A stretch of 64,000 nucleotides of DNA, taken from NCBI RefSeq assembly GCF_022668875.1, contig NZ_JAKGCR010000005.1, forward strand, positions 124,001 through 188,000, read 5' to 3'. Below, piece by piece: positions 17,009 through 25,023 of the stretch. The stretch comes from Domibacillus sp. PGB-M46. Its GTDB lineage: Bacteria > Bacillota > Bacilli > Bacillales > Domibacillaceae. Made by a program: the position numbers and the translations under genes. The notes beneath the pieces are model-generated. The model made no database searches, had not been told where the DNA came from, and worked only from the letters and a program-made list of their open reading frames with translations. The stretch's first letter is position 1; the number at the start of each line of letters is the position of its first letter.

Positions 17009-18004
17009 GTGCAGAAAAAATGTGGCTTGCTGTTGCTGCTTATACTGTCAGGCTGTTCAGCGGAACCAGAGGAAGGACTGCCGGTGAAAGTGGTGTACAC
17101 CGAAGAAGAGGGAGACAAGCCGGTCGCGGCAGAAGAAAAAGTGATGGCAGAATTGTATGTTGTGGACGAAAATGGACTTCTTGTTCCTCAAATAGCGGCA
17201 GTCGAAGGAAACGGGGAGGAAGAGCAAGCTGCGCTTATCGCGCTGGCGGAAGGGAACATTCCAGCCGGCTTCCGTTCTCCATTGCCTGAAGGAACCGTTA
17301 TTCAAGATGTCGAGCTCGATGGGAAAACAGCTATCGTAAGTGTGGGAGGCGCTTTTGCCAATTATCCGGCAGAGGAAGAGGCACTTGTCGCATCAGCCAT
17401 TACGTGGACGGTTACCGGAATGGGCCAGGCAGATCGCGTTAAAATTAAATTTAACGGCGAAACACTGGAGTCCATGCCGAAAGCAGGACTGCCGATTGCA
17501 GCCGGAGGCATGAAGCGGGAAGATGGTATCAACTTAAAAGCGGGCTATACTGATCCTGGAGCAACAAAACCGATTACTGTGTATTTTACCGGACAAAATG
17601 AACAGGGGCCTTATTTAGTGCCGGTTACCCGCCGCATTTCAGAGGATGAAACAGACCTTATTGCTGCTTCTGTAAAAGAGCTTGCGAAGGGACCTGCGGC
17701 AGGCAGCGGGCTTATGACAAGCTGGCCGGCTGATGCAAAGCTGACAAAAGAACCGGAAGTAGAAGATGGACGGGCTGTTCTTCAGTTTAACGAGGCCGTT
17801 TTGGAAAACAACGGAGAAGCTCTTGTTTCAAGCAGTCTGTTAAAGCCGTTATCACTAACGCTGGCTGCTACTGCCCAAATTGAAAGTATAGGGGTTGAAG
17901 TGGAAGGCCACCCAGAGGTGAAAATGGAAACAGGGGCCCCTCTGCCGGCTTCCTTGACGACTCCTTTGTTTGTAAATGAAGAAAGTCTTCCATCTGCCGA
18001 ATGA
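17009..18004 (+). CDS. gerM: Germination/sporulation lipoprotein GerM
   Basis: Sporulation lipoprotein, needed in B. subtilis for proper engulfment-stage assembly of the SpoIIQ/SpoIIIA channel and for germination. The 331-residue product starts with GTG behind GAAAGGGG and has a short signal peptide ending in the lipobox ILSGC (Cys16), so it is lipid-anchored outside the membrane. Two GerMN repeats follow, roughly 50-170 and 190-310, recognised by paired AEGNIPAGFRSPLPEG-like and AKGPAAGSGLMTSWP segments. No convincing sigma-E promoter could be assigned upstream. Confidence 0.93.
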   Translation: MQKKCGLLLLLILSGCSAEPEEGLPVKVVYTEEEGDKPVAAEEKVMAELYVVDENGLLVPQIAAVEGNGEEEQAALIALAEGNIPAGFRSPLPEGTVIQDVELDGKTAIVSVGGAFANYPAEEEALVASAITWTVTGMGQADRVKIKFNGETLESMPKAGLPIAAGGMKREDGINLKAGYTDPGATKPITVYFTGQNEQGPYLVPVTRRISEDETDLIAASVKELAKGPAAGSGLMTSWPADAKLTKEPEVEDGRAVLQFNEAVLENNGEALVSSSLLKPLSLTLAATAQIESIGVEVEGHPEVKMETGAPLPASLTTPLFVNEESLPSAE

Positions 18005-18072
18005 ATATTTGACAGACGCGTATAATTTTTGGAAAATGGACAGCGGAAGCAGGAAAAAACGGAGGAATGTAT

Positions 18073-18831
18073 ATGCGCACAGATGGACGGACAGAAAAAG
18101 AACTTCGGCCGGTTGACATTCAAACCAGCTTTTTAACACATCCGGAAGGGTCCGTGCTGATTTCAGTTGGAAATACAAAAGTAATTTGCACCGCGACGAT
18201 TGAAGACCGGGTTCCGCCTTTTATGAGAGGGAGCGGAAAAGGCTGGGTTACAGCAGAATACGCGATGATTCCGCGAGCGACCGGCCAGCGCAACATGAGG
18301 GAATCAACAAAAGGAAAAGTAACCGGACGGACGATGGAGATTCAGCGGCTGATCGGCCGGGCGCTGCGCGCAGTCGTAGACCTTGATATCATTGGAGAGC
18401 GCACTGTCTGGATCGACTGCGATGTGATTCAGGCAGACGGCGGAACCCGGACTGCAGCCATTACAGGCGCGTTCGTAGCCATGACCCTGGCTCTGCATGA
18501 TTTGGCGATCGAAAAGGAGTTTTCCGTTTATCCGATTACGGATTTTCTTGCCGCTACAAGTGTCGGCATTGTCAAGGGGCATGGGGTTGTTGTAGATTTA
18601 AATTATGAAGAAGACAGCAGTGCAGAAGTAGATATGAATGTCGTCATGACAGGGACCGGACAATTTGTTGAAGTACAGGGAACAGGAGAGGAAGCCACTT
18701 TCTCTATGAACGAGCTTCAAGAAATGCTTCAAGCAGCACAAAGCGGCCTGGAAACGTTATTTGATATTCAAGCAGAGGCGCTTGGCGTTGCAGCAGAGTT
18801 AATCTACGAAAGGAAGTCAGTCAATGAATGA
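18073..18831 (+). CDS. rph: Ribonuclease PH
   Basis: Phosphorolytic 3'-5' exoribonuclease that trims tRNA 3' ends. The 252-residue protein has the family start [14 protein letters not shown] and conserved [42 protein letters not shown] and the acidic [19 protein letters not shown]. The second ATG (18073) is used: GGAGG at 18061-18065 leaves 7 bp to it but only 1 bp to the first ATG (18067). The end overlaps rdgB by 8 bp, indicating coupling. Confidence 0.97.
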   Translation: MRTDGRTEKELRPVDIQTSFLTHPEGSVLISVGNTKVICTATIEDRVPPFMRGSGKGWVTAEYAMIPRATGQRNMRESTKGKVTGRTMEIQRLIGRALRAVVDLDIIGERTVWIDCDVIQADGGTRTAAITGAFVAMTLALHDLAIEKEFSVYPITDFLAATSVGIVKGHGVVVDLNYEEDSSAEVDMNVVMTGTGQFVEVQGTGEEATFSMNELQEMLQAAQSGLETLFDIQAEALGVAAELIYERKSVNE

Positions 18832-19432
18832 AGTCATCGTGGCTACACGTAATGCTGGTAAAGCAAAGGAATTTATTCGCATGTTTGAGCCTGTCGGCAT
18901 CACAGTGAAAACACTGCTTGATTATCCCGATCTTCCGGATGTAGAGGAAACAGGCAAAACCTTTGCGGAAAATGCCTTTTTAAAAGCTGATTTTGCCGCC
19001 CGGTCAACAGGCCGGCCGGCGATTGCTGACGATTCAGGCTTGATCATTGATGCACTTGATGGACGTCCGGGCGTTTATTCAGCACGGTATGCCGGAGAAG
19101 AAAAAAACGATCAGGCGAACAATGATAAAGTACTGGCCGAAATGAAAGACGTACCGAGAGAAGACCGGACCGGCCGTTTTATGTGTGTGCTCGCTGTAGC
19201 GTTTCCGGATGGGCGTGACCCGATTTATGCAGAAGGGCGCTGTGAAGGAATTATTGGCTTTGAAGAAGCGGGCCAGCATGGGTTCGGGTATGATCCATTG
19301 TTTATTCCGGAAGGGTACAATGTGACAATGGCACAGCTTGATCCGGAAGAAAAAAACCGAATCAGCCACCGTGCAAATGCCCTTCAGTCATTACGGGCAC
19401 AGCTGCCGGAATTGGCAGGTGAACCGGAATGA
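18824..19432 (+). CDS. rdgB: dITP/XTP pyrophosphatase (RdgB/HAM1 family)
   Basis: House-cleaning enzyme that hydrolyses dITP, XTP and ITP to monophosphates, keeping deaminated purines out of nucleic acids. The 202-residue product shows the family motifs [44 protein letters not shown] and [12 protein letters not shown]. Overlaps rph by 8 bp and ysnB by 4 bp (ATGA), so rph-rdgB-ysnB is a tight operon as in B. subtilis (ysnA is the local name). Confidence 0.97.
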   Translation: MNEVIVATRNAGKAKEFIRMFEPVGITVKTLLDYPDLPDVEETGKTFAENAFLKADFAARSTGRPAIADDSGLIIDALDGRPGVYSARYAGEEKNDQANNDKVLAEMKDVPREDRTGRFMCVLAVAFPDGRDPIYAEGRCEGIIGFEEAGQHGFGYDPLFIPEGYNVTMAQLDPEEKNRISHRANALQSLRAQLPELAGEPE

Positions 19433-19938
19433 AGATGCTTGTCGTAAGTGATAACCATGGATGGAACAGCATTTTGTCGGATTTAAAGCAGCGCTATGCA
19501 GGTAAAGTTTCGGTGATGATTCATTGCGGAGATTCCGAAATGAGGGCAACAGACCCGGAAGTCGTCGGCTATACGATTGTCCGCGGCAATTGCGATGATG
19601 AGAACAAGTTCCCAAACGACATTTTAGAAAGTGTAGAAGACTGCCGTGTATTTGTGACACACGGCCATCGCTACAATATCAAAATGACGTTAACGAACTT
19701 AGCTATGAAGGCAAAAGAAACCGGAGCCGATTTTGTTTTTTTCGGTCATTCTCATACCCCGGGTGCTGAAATGGAAGACGGTGTTTTGTATTTGAACCCG
19801 GGAAGCATTTCCCTGCCAAGAGGACGCCGTGAAAAAACATACGCTATTGTCGATGTAAGCAAATCGGCGATTTCCGTTCAATTTTATGATGACACACATC
19901 AAGAAGTAAAAGAACTAAGCTATACATTCAGCCGTTGA
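19429..19938 (+). CDS. ysnB: YfcE/MJ0936-type metallophosphoesterase
   Basis: Small calcineurin-like phosphodiesterase of 169 residues; the physiological substrate is unknown. Metal-binding motifs are visible in order: VVSDNHGWNS (a D-N-H variant of the usual DxH), IHCGDSE, RGNCDDE, THGHRYN and FFGHSHTPG. Starts at an ATGA overlap with rdgB. A terminator follows, closing the operon. Confidence 0.93.
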   Translation: MKMLVVSDNHGWNSILSDLKQRYAGKVSVMIHCGDSEMRATDPEVVGYTIVRGNCDDENKFPNDILESVEDCRVFVTHGHRYNIKMTLTNLAMKAKETGADFVFFGHSHTPGAEMEDGVLYLNPGSISLPRGRREKTYAIVDVSKSAISVQFYDDTHQEVKELSYTFSR

Positions 19939-19947
19939 GCGAACAGA

Positions 19948-19976
19948 ACGTCCTGCTGTTCGTGCAGGGCGTTTTT
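19948..19976 (+). terminator. rph-rdgB-ysnB terminator
   Basis: ACGTCCTGC (19948-19956) pairs with GCAGGGCGT (19964-19972, one G-T pair), followed by a T-run. Confidence 0.88.
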
Positions 19977-20034
19977 GTTTTAAGTCAAAAATCGAGCGGT
20001 ATAACAAATAATTTATTTTAAATTGAAACAAGTG

Positions 20035-20063
20035 TTGACAGGTGATATATGGAGTGATATTAT
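20035..20063 (+). promoter_or_regulatory. tRNA-Arg promoter
   Basis: TTGACA (20035-20040), 17 bp, TATTAT (20058-20063); near-consensus. Confidence 0.85.
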
Positions 20064-20083
20064 AGATATTGTCTTCAGAGGAA

Positions 20084-20157
<74 letters not shown>

Positions 20158-20161
20158 TAAT

Positions 20162-20187
20162 AAAAAAGCGCCGCAGGGCGCTTTTTT
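20162..20187 (+). terminator. tRNA-Arg terminator
   Basis: AAAAAAGCGCC / GGCGCTTTTTT stem with a short loop, four bases after the tRNA. Confidence 0.93.
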
Positions 20188-20237
20188 ATATTTATAGGAA
20201 TCTATCTCTATTTTTATTATATTAAGTAAAGCTGCAG

Positions 20238-20270
20238 ATCAAAGCATGGACCAATGCTTTGATTTTTTTA
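20238..20270 (+). terminator. Terminator-like hairpin with no evident gene before it
   Basis: Perfect ten-base stem ATCAAAGCAT / ATGCTTTGAT, loop GGACCA, followed by seven T. No ORF or RNA gene is recognised between it and the tRNA terminator. Confidence 0.75.
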
Positions 20271-20315
20271 TAGAACAAAAAAAGAAATCTGGCAGTCCAA
20301 TATATAAAACAAAGC

Positions 20316-20346
20316 AAAAGCCATACAGGGGATGTATGGCTTTTTT
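20316..20346 (+). terminator. Second orphan terminator-like hairpin
   Basis: Perfect twelve-base stem AAAAGCCATACA / TGTATGGCTTTT with T-run. Its A-rich left arm would also serve as a terminator on the reverse strand for the SET-domain gene, which ends at 20425. Confidence 0.78.
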
Positions 20347-20424
20347 GCCAGCATGATGCAGGACGAGAGGGCTTATTATAAACTGGACATAGAGAGCCGC
20401 CCTGAAAGTACGGCAGCTTTGCTC

Positions 20425-20814
20425 TTATTGCTCCAGGCTGTCATCATTAAACCAAAGCGGAGCGTTGTCATCCACATCACCGTTGTAATTAATTAAAATC
20501 TCTTCACCGGCTTGAATATCCCGATATGCATAAAATTTAAAAGAATGACTTTCAAAATGAATGTCATATGTAGCATTAGGGTCATAGGAATGGTTAAACA
20601 GCATACCATAACCAAGCAGGATAGCTGAGTGATTGACGCCGTATTCAAAAGCATAGTCGGCTAACAGGGTCTTTTCGATATGGATGTGCTGGTCGTTCGG
20701 GTAGGGAATAACAGGTGCCTCGTGAAGCATCTCTCCCTTTTTTATATCACGGACAGCGAAAACGCCGCGGTTCAGTTCACCGTCGCTTAATGTAGATGTT
20801 TTAACTTCGATCAT
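20425..20814 (-). CDS. Stand-alone SET-domain protein
   Basis: A 129-residue protein consisting only of a SET domain, the fold of protein-lysine methyltransferases. Seen: RGVFAVRDIKKGEML (SET-I start, 16-30), the AdoMet/pseudoknot motif NHSYDPN (74-80), and the second motif AGEEILINY (102-110) with the catalytic-type tyrosine. No Cys-rich post-SET segment is present. Substrate unknown. It has a good ribosome-binding site (AAGGAGATC) and is read against its neighbours, between tRNA-Arg and ysoA. I do not recall such a gene here in B. subtilis, so it is probably an accessory insertion. Confidence 0.85.
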   Translation of the reverse strand: MIEVKTSTLSDGELNRGVFAVRDIKKGEMLHEAPVIPYPNDQHIHIEKTLLADYAFEYGVNHSAILLGYGMLFNHSYDPNATYDIHFESHSFKFYAYRDIQAGEEILINYNGDVDDNAPLWFNDDSLEQ

Positions 20815-20947
20815 GATTGGATCTCCTTTTCATTGTATTCATACTAACAGCATGACAGTCGGAAGCGGCAAGAGCAACTGTTTTCTCTGTTCAACCGCCC
20901 GGTACCATGCTACACTCAACTATTATAAGAGCTGGCGGGTGAGAACG

Positions 20948-21895
20948 TTGAAGAAAAAAAGAAGAAAAAAATCAGGCAATGTCGTTCAATTCCCCGGCAC
21001 CTCAGCCCGGCTCCAGCAGCAGGGACAGCAGGCGCTGGAGGAAAAGCGGTTTGATGAAGCCATTCGTCTGTATACCGAAGCGCTCCGTTTTGACGAAGGG
21101 CACCAGGAAGAAATTAAAACAGCTCTCTTAATTGCTTATCACGAAAGCGGGAACCACGATGAAGGGATAGAGCTTTCACGTGCGATGCTGCATGCAGGAG
21201 AAGGCCATTATTTTGACGTGCTTGACCTGCATGTGTTGATGCTTATTCAAAAACGGCGGTATAAAGAAGTCGCGGATACATTATCCGTCCTGCTTGAAGA
21301 AGGGCTTCCGCCAGATCGTTACGAGCATTTTGCACACTTAAAAGCACTGGCAGACCGAATGAGTGTGAAAAAAGAAGAAACGCTGTTTAAAACGGACGAT
21401 TCCTTTCAGGATAAAATGATGAAGCTGGCAGAACTGGCCAAAACGGATGCCGCTCCTTTTGAAAAAGAGCTGATAGACCGAGCGGGCGATCAAACCGAGC
21501 ATCCTTTCATTCAAACGATGGCTCTTGGGCTGCTGAGGGATATAGGAACTGCCGAAAGGGTGTTGGTGTGTAAATTTCACTTTGAAAAAGAGGTCATTCC
21601 TGTGATGGAAGGGGAAGTGTTCAGCCATCCTTTTTTCAGAGGTGTAATACAATACTTAGAAGAAACCGCCGGCCAAAATGACCCCGCCCTGTGCGAGCAG
21701 GCTGTAGAGCTGGCCAGACAGTATCAATTTTTGCTGTATCCTTTTGATCCCCCTGCATCTGTAGAGCGGTGGGCGGAGGCATTGGTGCTGAAAATAAGCC
21801 GCCTGTACGAGATGAGCAGTACAGAGGAAGGTACTTCAGAAGGCGAAGCAGCGATTCAATTTATGAAAGAACTCGATGAAATTTCAGCCTTTTAG
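20948..21895 (+). CDS. ysoA: TPR-repeat protein (YsoA-like)
   Basis: A 315-residue soluble protein with a very basic start (MKKKRRKKSGNVVQFPG) and tetratricopeptide-type helices, clearest at QQGQQALEEKRFDEAIRLYTEALRFD and the next repeat (first 20 residues matching the TPR pattern). Function is unknown. TTG 20948 is used because GGGTGAG lies just upstream and the N-terminus resembles YsoA; the open frame continues upstream to 20813, across the promoter region of the divergent SET gene. Followed at once by the tig promoter, as in B. subtilis. Confidence 0.8.
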   Translation: MKKKRRKKSGNVVQFPGTSARLQQQGQQALEEKRFDEAIRLYTEALRFDEGHQEEIKTALLIAYHESGNHDEGIELSRAMLHAGEGHYFDVLDLHVLMLIQKRRYKEVADTLSVLLEEGLPPDRYEHFAHLKALADRMSVKKEETLFKTDDSFQDKMMKLAELAKTDAAPFEKELIDRAGDQTEHPFIQTMALGLLRDIGTAERVLVCKFHFEKEVIPVMEGEVFSHPFFRGVIQYLEETAGQNDPALCEQAVELARQYQFLLYPFDPPASVERWAEALVLKISRLYEMSSTEEGTSEGEAAIQFMKELDEISAF

Positions 21896-21923
21896 TTGAA
21901 ACAAAGCGGCTGTATGGTATAAT
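21896..21923 (+). promoter_or_regulatory. tig promoter
   Basis: TTGAAA (21896-21901), 16 bp, TATAAT (21918-21923). The -35 box abuts the ysoA stop codon. Confidence 0.8.
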
Positions 21924-22015
21924 GTAAAAGTCGTATTGTGTCCTTTTTATATCAGTTCAGAATATACATAGGACGAACGTTCATATTTATTAATAGATTG
22001 TTGGAGGGAATTTTT

Positions 22016-23302
22016 ATGTCAGCAAAGTGGGAAAAACAAGAAGGCAACCAAGGCGTACTAACAGTTGAGGTTGACGCTGAAACCGTTGATAAAGGCCTTA
22101 ACACAGCATTTCAAAAAGTAGTTAAAACAATTAACGTTCCAGGATTCCGTAAAGGGAAAATGCCGCGTCCGTTGTTTGAACAGCGTTTTGGCGTGGAAGC
22201 TCTTTACCAGGATGCGATTGATGCGATTCTTCCTGAAGCATACGGAAAAGCGATCGACGAAACAGGCATTGAGCCAGTGGACCGTCCAGAAATCGATGTA
22301 GAGCAATTCGAAAAAGGCAAGCCGTTTATCTTCACTGCGAAAGTTACGGTAAAACCTGAAGTAACACTTGGCGACTACAAAGGCCTTGAAGTAGAAAAAG
22401 AAAACACAGAAGTAACAGAAGAAGATGTGCAAAATGAATTAAAAGATCTTCAAAAACGTCATGCTGAGCTTGTTGTAAAAGAAGACGGTACAGTTGAAAA
22501 CGACGACACAGTTGTAATCGATTTTGAAGGCTTCGTGAATGGTGAAGCATTCGAAGGCGGCCAAGCTGACAACTATTCAATCGTAATCGGTTCTGGCACA
22601 TTTATCCCAGGTTTTGAAGAACAATTGATCGGCATGAAAACAGGCGAAGAAAAAGACGTTGAAGTAACATTCCCTGAAGAGTACCATGCAGAAGAGCTTG
22701 CGGGTAAACCAGCAACGTTCAAAGTAAAACTTCATGAAATCAAAGCGCAGGAGCTTCCTGAGCTGAACGATGAATTCGCAAAAGAAACAGACGAAGAAGT
22801 AGAAACATTAGAAGCATTAAAAACAAAAATCCAAGAGCGTCTTGCAGAGCAAAAGAAAAGCGCTGCAGAGCAAAAGCTTCGTGACGATCTTGTTGAAAAA
22901 GCAGTTGCCAACGCACAAACAGATGTGCCTGAAGCAATGATCAACACGGAAATCGACCGTATGCTTCAAGAATTCACGCAAAACCTTTCTATGCAAGGTA
23001 TGAATCTTGACTTATACTACCAATTCTCTGGACAAACAGAAGAAGACCTTCGCAGCCAAATGAAAGAAAATGCTGAAACACGCGTACGTACAAGCTTAAC
23101 GCTTGAAGCGATCGCAGAAGCAGAAAACCTTGAGCCAACAGACGAAGACGTAGATGCGGAAGTAACAAAAATGTCTGAGCAATTTGGTCTTTCTAAAGAA
23201 GACATTCAAAAAGCACTTGGAAGTCTTGAAGGCATGAAAGCAGACTTGAAAATTCGTAAAGCAGTCGAATTTCTTGTCGAAAACAGCACAGTTGGTGCAT
23301 AA
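22016..23302 (+). CDS. tig: Trigger factor
   Basis: Ribosome-bound chaperone and peptidyl-prolyl isomerase meeting nascent chains at the exit tunnel. The 428-residue protein has the ribosome-binding signature GFRKGKMPR (about 44-52), an FKBP-type domain (about 150-245, [20 protein letters not shown] and [20 protein letters not shown]), and the helical C-terminal cradle. ATG 22016 follows GGAGGG and gives [13 protein letters not shown]. Codon use is visibly biased to highly expressed codons. Own promoter and terminator. Confidence 0.97.
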   Translation: MSAKWEKQEGNQGVLTVEVDAETVDKGLNTAFQKVVKTINVPGFRKGKMPRPLFEQRFGVEALYQDAIDAILPEAYGKAIDETGIEPVDRPEIDVEQFEKGKPFIFTAKVTVKPEVTLGDYKGLEVEKENTEVTEEDVQNELKDLQKRHAELVVKEDGTVENDDTVVIDFEGFVNGEAFEGGQADNYSIVIGSGTFIPGFEEQLIGMKTGEEKDVEVTFPEEYHAEELAGKPATFKVKLHEIKAQELPELNDEFAKETDEEVETLEALKTKIQERLAEQKKSAAEQKLRDDLVEKAVANAQTDVPEAMINTEIDRMLQEFTQNLSMQGMNLDLYYQFSGQTEEDLRSQMKENAETRVRTSLTLEAIAEAENLEPTDEDVDAEVTKMSEQFGLSKEDIQKALGSLEGMKADLKIRKAVEFLVENSTVGA

Positions 23303-23320
23303 TAAATAAAGAACAAACTG

Positions 23321-23351
23321 ACAGGGCGCGACGTGATCGTGCCTTGTTTTC
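23321..23351 (+). terminator. tig terminator
   Basis: ACAGGGCGCG pairs with CGTGCCTTGT (two G-T pairs), followed by TTT. Confidence 0.75.
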
Positions 23352-23382
23352 TACCCAAAAAGAGCTGAGAAACGCTTTTTCG

Positions 23383-23411
23383 TTTTGGTTTTGTGGCAGA
23401 TGTGCTACAAT
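23383..23411 (+). promoter_or_regulatory. Probable clpX promoter
   Basis: TTTTGG (23383-23388), 17 bp, TACAAT (23406-23411). The -35 is weak. Confidence 0.55.
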
Positions 23412-23501
23412 GCGATACATAACTTAGTTACGGCGCAGTTAAAAAGCGGACTATTAAAAAGGGGCTCCCAGCTGCACCAACATAGCATAAGGGGTGAACA
23501 G

Positions 23502-24767
23502 ATGTTTAAGTTCAATGAAGAAAAAGGACAATTGAAGTGCTCGTTTTGTGGAAAATCACAGGACCAGGTGAGGAAACTCGTCGCGGGACCTGGCGTTTAT
23601 ATTTGCGATGAATGCATTGAACTATGCACAGAGATCGTGGAAGAAGAACTGGGTACAGAAGAAGAAGTAGAATTTAAAGATGTGCCAAAACCAACTGAAA
23701 TTCGTGAAATTTTAGGTGAGTACGTTATTGGTCAGGAGCGTGCGAAAAAATCGCTTGCTGTGGCAGTGTATAACCACTATAAACGTATTAATTCAAACAG
23801 CAAAATTGATGACGTTGAATTGGCAAAATCAAATATTTGCTTGATTGGCCCGACAGGAAGCGGGAAAACGCTTCTTGCTCAAACGCTGGCGCGTATTTTA
23901 AATGTGCCATTTGCGATTGCGGATGCAACATCACTGACAGAAGCCGGTTATGTAGGGGAAGATGTTGAAAATATCCTTCTTAAGTTAATTCAAGCGGCTG
24001 ATTATGATGTGGAAAAAGCTGAAAAAGGGATTATTTACATCGATGAAATTGATAAAGTAGCCCGCAAATCAGAAAATCCATCGATTACACGTGATGTATC
24101 CGGTGAAGGTGTTCAACAGGCACTGTTGAAAATCCTGGAAGGAACAGTAGCGAGCGTACCGCCGCAAGGGGGACGTAAGCATCCGCATCAGGAATTTATT
24201 CAAATTGACACAACGAACATCCTATTTATCTGTGGCGGAGCGTTTGACGGCGTCGAACAAATTATTAAACGCCGCCTTGGCCAAAAAGTCATTGGATTTG
24301 GCTCCGAGCAGAAAAATGACCAAGGTGAGGAAAAATCCTACCTTGCTCAGCTTGTACCAGAAGACTTGCTTCGTTTTGGATTAATTCCGGAATTTATCGG
24401 ACGTCTTCCGGTGATTGCAAGCCTGGAACAGCTAGATGAAGACGCGTTGATTGAAATTTTAACAAAGCCGAAAAATGCGCTGATCAAGCAGTACCAAAAA
24501 ATGCTGGAGCTTGACGATGTAGATCTTCAATTTGAAGACGCAGCTTTAAGTGAAATTGCGAAAAAAGCGATTGAGCGGAAAACAGGTGCCCGTGGTCTTC
24601 GTTCCATTATTGAAAGCATTATGCTCGATGTAATGTATGAATTGCCGACACGTGAAGATATTAAAACATGTGTGATCACGAAGGAAACCGTAACCGACCT
24701 TGCGCCGCCGCGTCTTCTTGATGAAAATGGAAACGATGTCGGCTCTGCCGATAAAACGTCTGCATAA
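23502..24767 (+). CDS. clpX: ATP-dependent Clp protease ATP-binding subunit ClpX
   Basis: AAA+ unfoldase that feeds ClpP. The 421-residue product has the N-terminal zinc-binding domain ([18 protein letters not shown], residues about 11-40), Walker A GPTGSGKT near 118, Walker [10 protein letters not shown], the GYVGEDVE loop, and the IGF loop (VIGFGSE) for docking ClpP. ATG 23502 is fixed by AAGGGGTGA and the start [18 protein letters not shown]. tig-clpX-lonA order is conserved, but the lonB of B. subtilis is missing between clpX and lonA. Confidence 0.98.
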   Translation: MFKFNEEKGQLKCSFCGKSQDQVRKLVAGPGVYICDECIELCTEIVEEELGTEEEVEFKDVPKPTEIREILGEYVIGQERAKKSLAVAVYNHYKRINSNSKIDDVELAKSNICLIGPTGSGKTLLAQTLARILNVPFAIADATSLTEAGYVGEDVENILLKLIQAADYDVEKAEKGIIYIDEIDKVARKSENPSITRDVSGEGVQQALLKILEGTVASVPPQGGRKHPHQEFIQIDTTNILFICGGAFDGVEQIIKRRLGQKVIGFGSEQKNDQGEEKSYLAQLVPEDLLRFGLIPEFIGRLPVIASLEQLDEDALIEILTKPKNALIKQYQKMLELDDVDLQFEDAALSEIAKKAIERKTGARGLRSIIESIMLDVMYELPTREDIKTCVITKETVTDLAPPRLLDENGNDVGSADKTSA

Positions 24768-24784
24768 AGACGGGTCATTTTAGG

Positions 24785-24821
24785 AAGGGACAGTGCCTCT
24801 CGGGGTGCTGTCCCTTCTTTT
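24785..24821 (+). terminator. clpX terminator
   Basis: AAGGGACAG (24785-24793) / CTGTCCCTT (24808-24816), with inner pairing and a CTTTTC tail. Confidence 0.85.
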
Positions 24822-24824
24822 CAA

Positions 24825-24854
24825 TCGACATTTTCTGTTCGTTTGCGTTAAGAT
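24825..24854 (+). promoter_or_regulatory. Possible lonA promoter
   Basis: TCGACA (24825-24830), 18 bp, TAAGAT (24849-24854). If used, the dispersed repeat at 24899-24998 would lie in the lonA leader. Confidence 0.45.
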
Positions 24855-24898
24855 AGGAAGAAAGAAAGGGAAGAAAAGAGATATTTTGGACGTTATCC

Positions 24899-25007
24899 AG
24901 CTTCAGGCGCCGCCGGGGATCCGCTTACGGAAAGCATAAAAGCGCCGCGGTATGATATCTTGGCTTTTGTTTGGATGGATAAACGGGCGCCTTGCGCTTT
25001 TCTTACT
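24899..25007 (+). repeat. Dispersed MITE-like repeat, copy A (lonA leader)
   Basis: Begins AGCTTCAGGCGCC (24899-24911) and ends GGCGCCTTGCGCT (24986-24998), imperfect 13-bp terminal inverted repeats (10 matches), followed by TTTTCTTAC. The ends match copy B before valS, including the tail. The pattern agrees with a short palindromic repeat I know to be scattered through Bacillus genomes. It runs directly into the lonA Shine-Dalgarno GGGAGGGAG. Confidence 0.75.
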
Positions 25008-25023
25008 GGGAGGGAGATTTGTC

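Noticed and set aside
16945-17289. 114-codon frame overlapping gerM
   Set aside because: It starts in the racE terminator; gerM in the other frame has a lipobox and GerMN repeats.
24952-25023. N-terminal extension of lonA
   Set aside because: The extra codons are the dispersed repeat; the ATG at 25024 has the ribosome-binding site and the family start.
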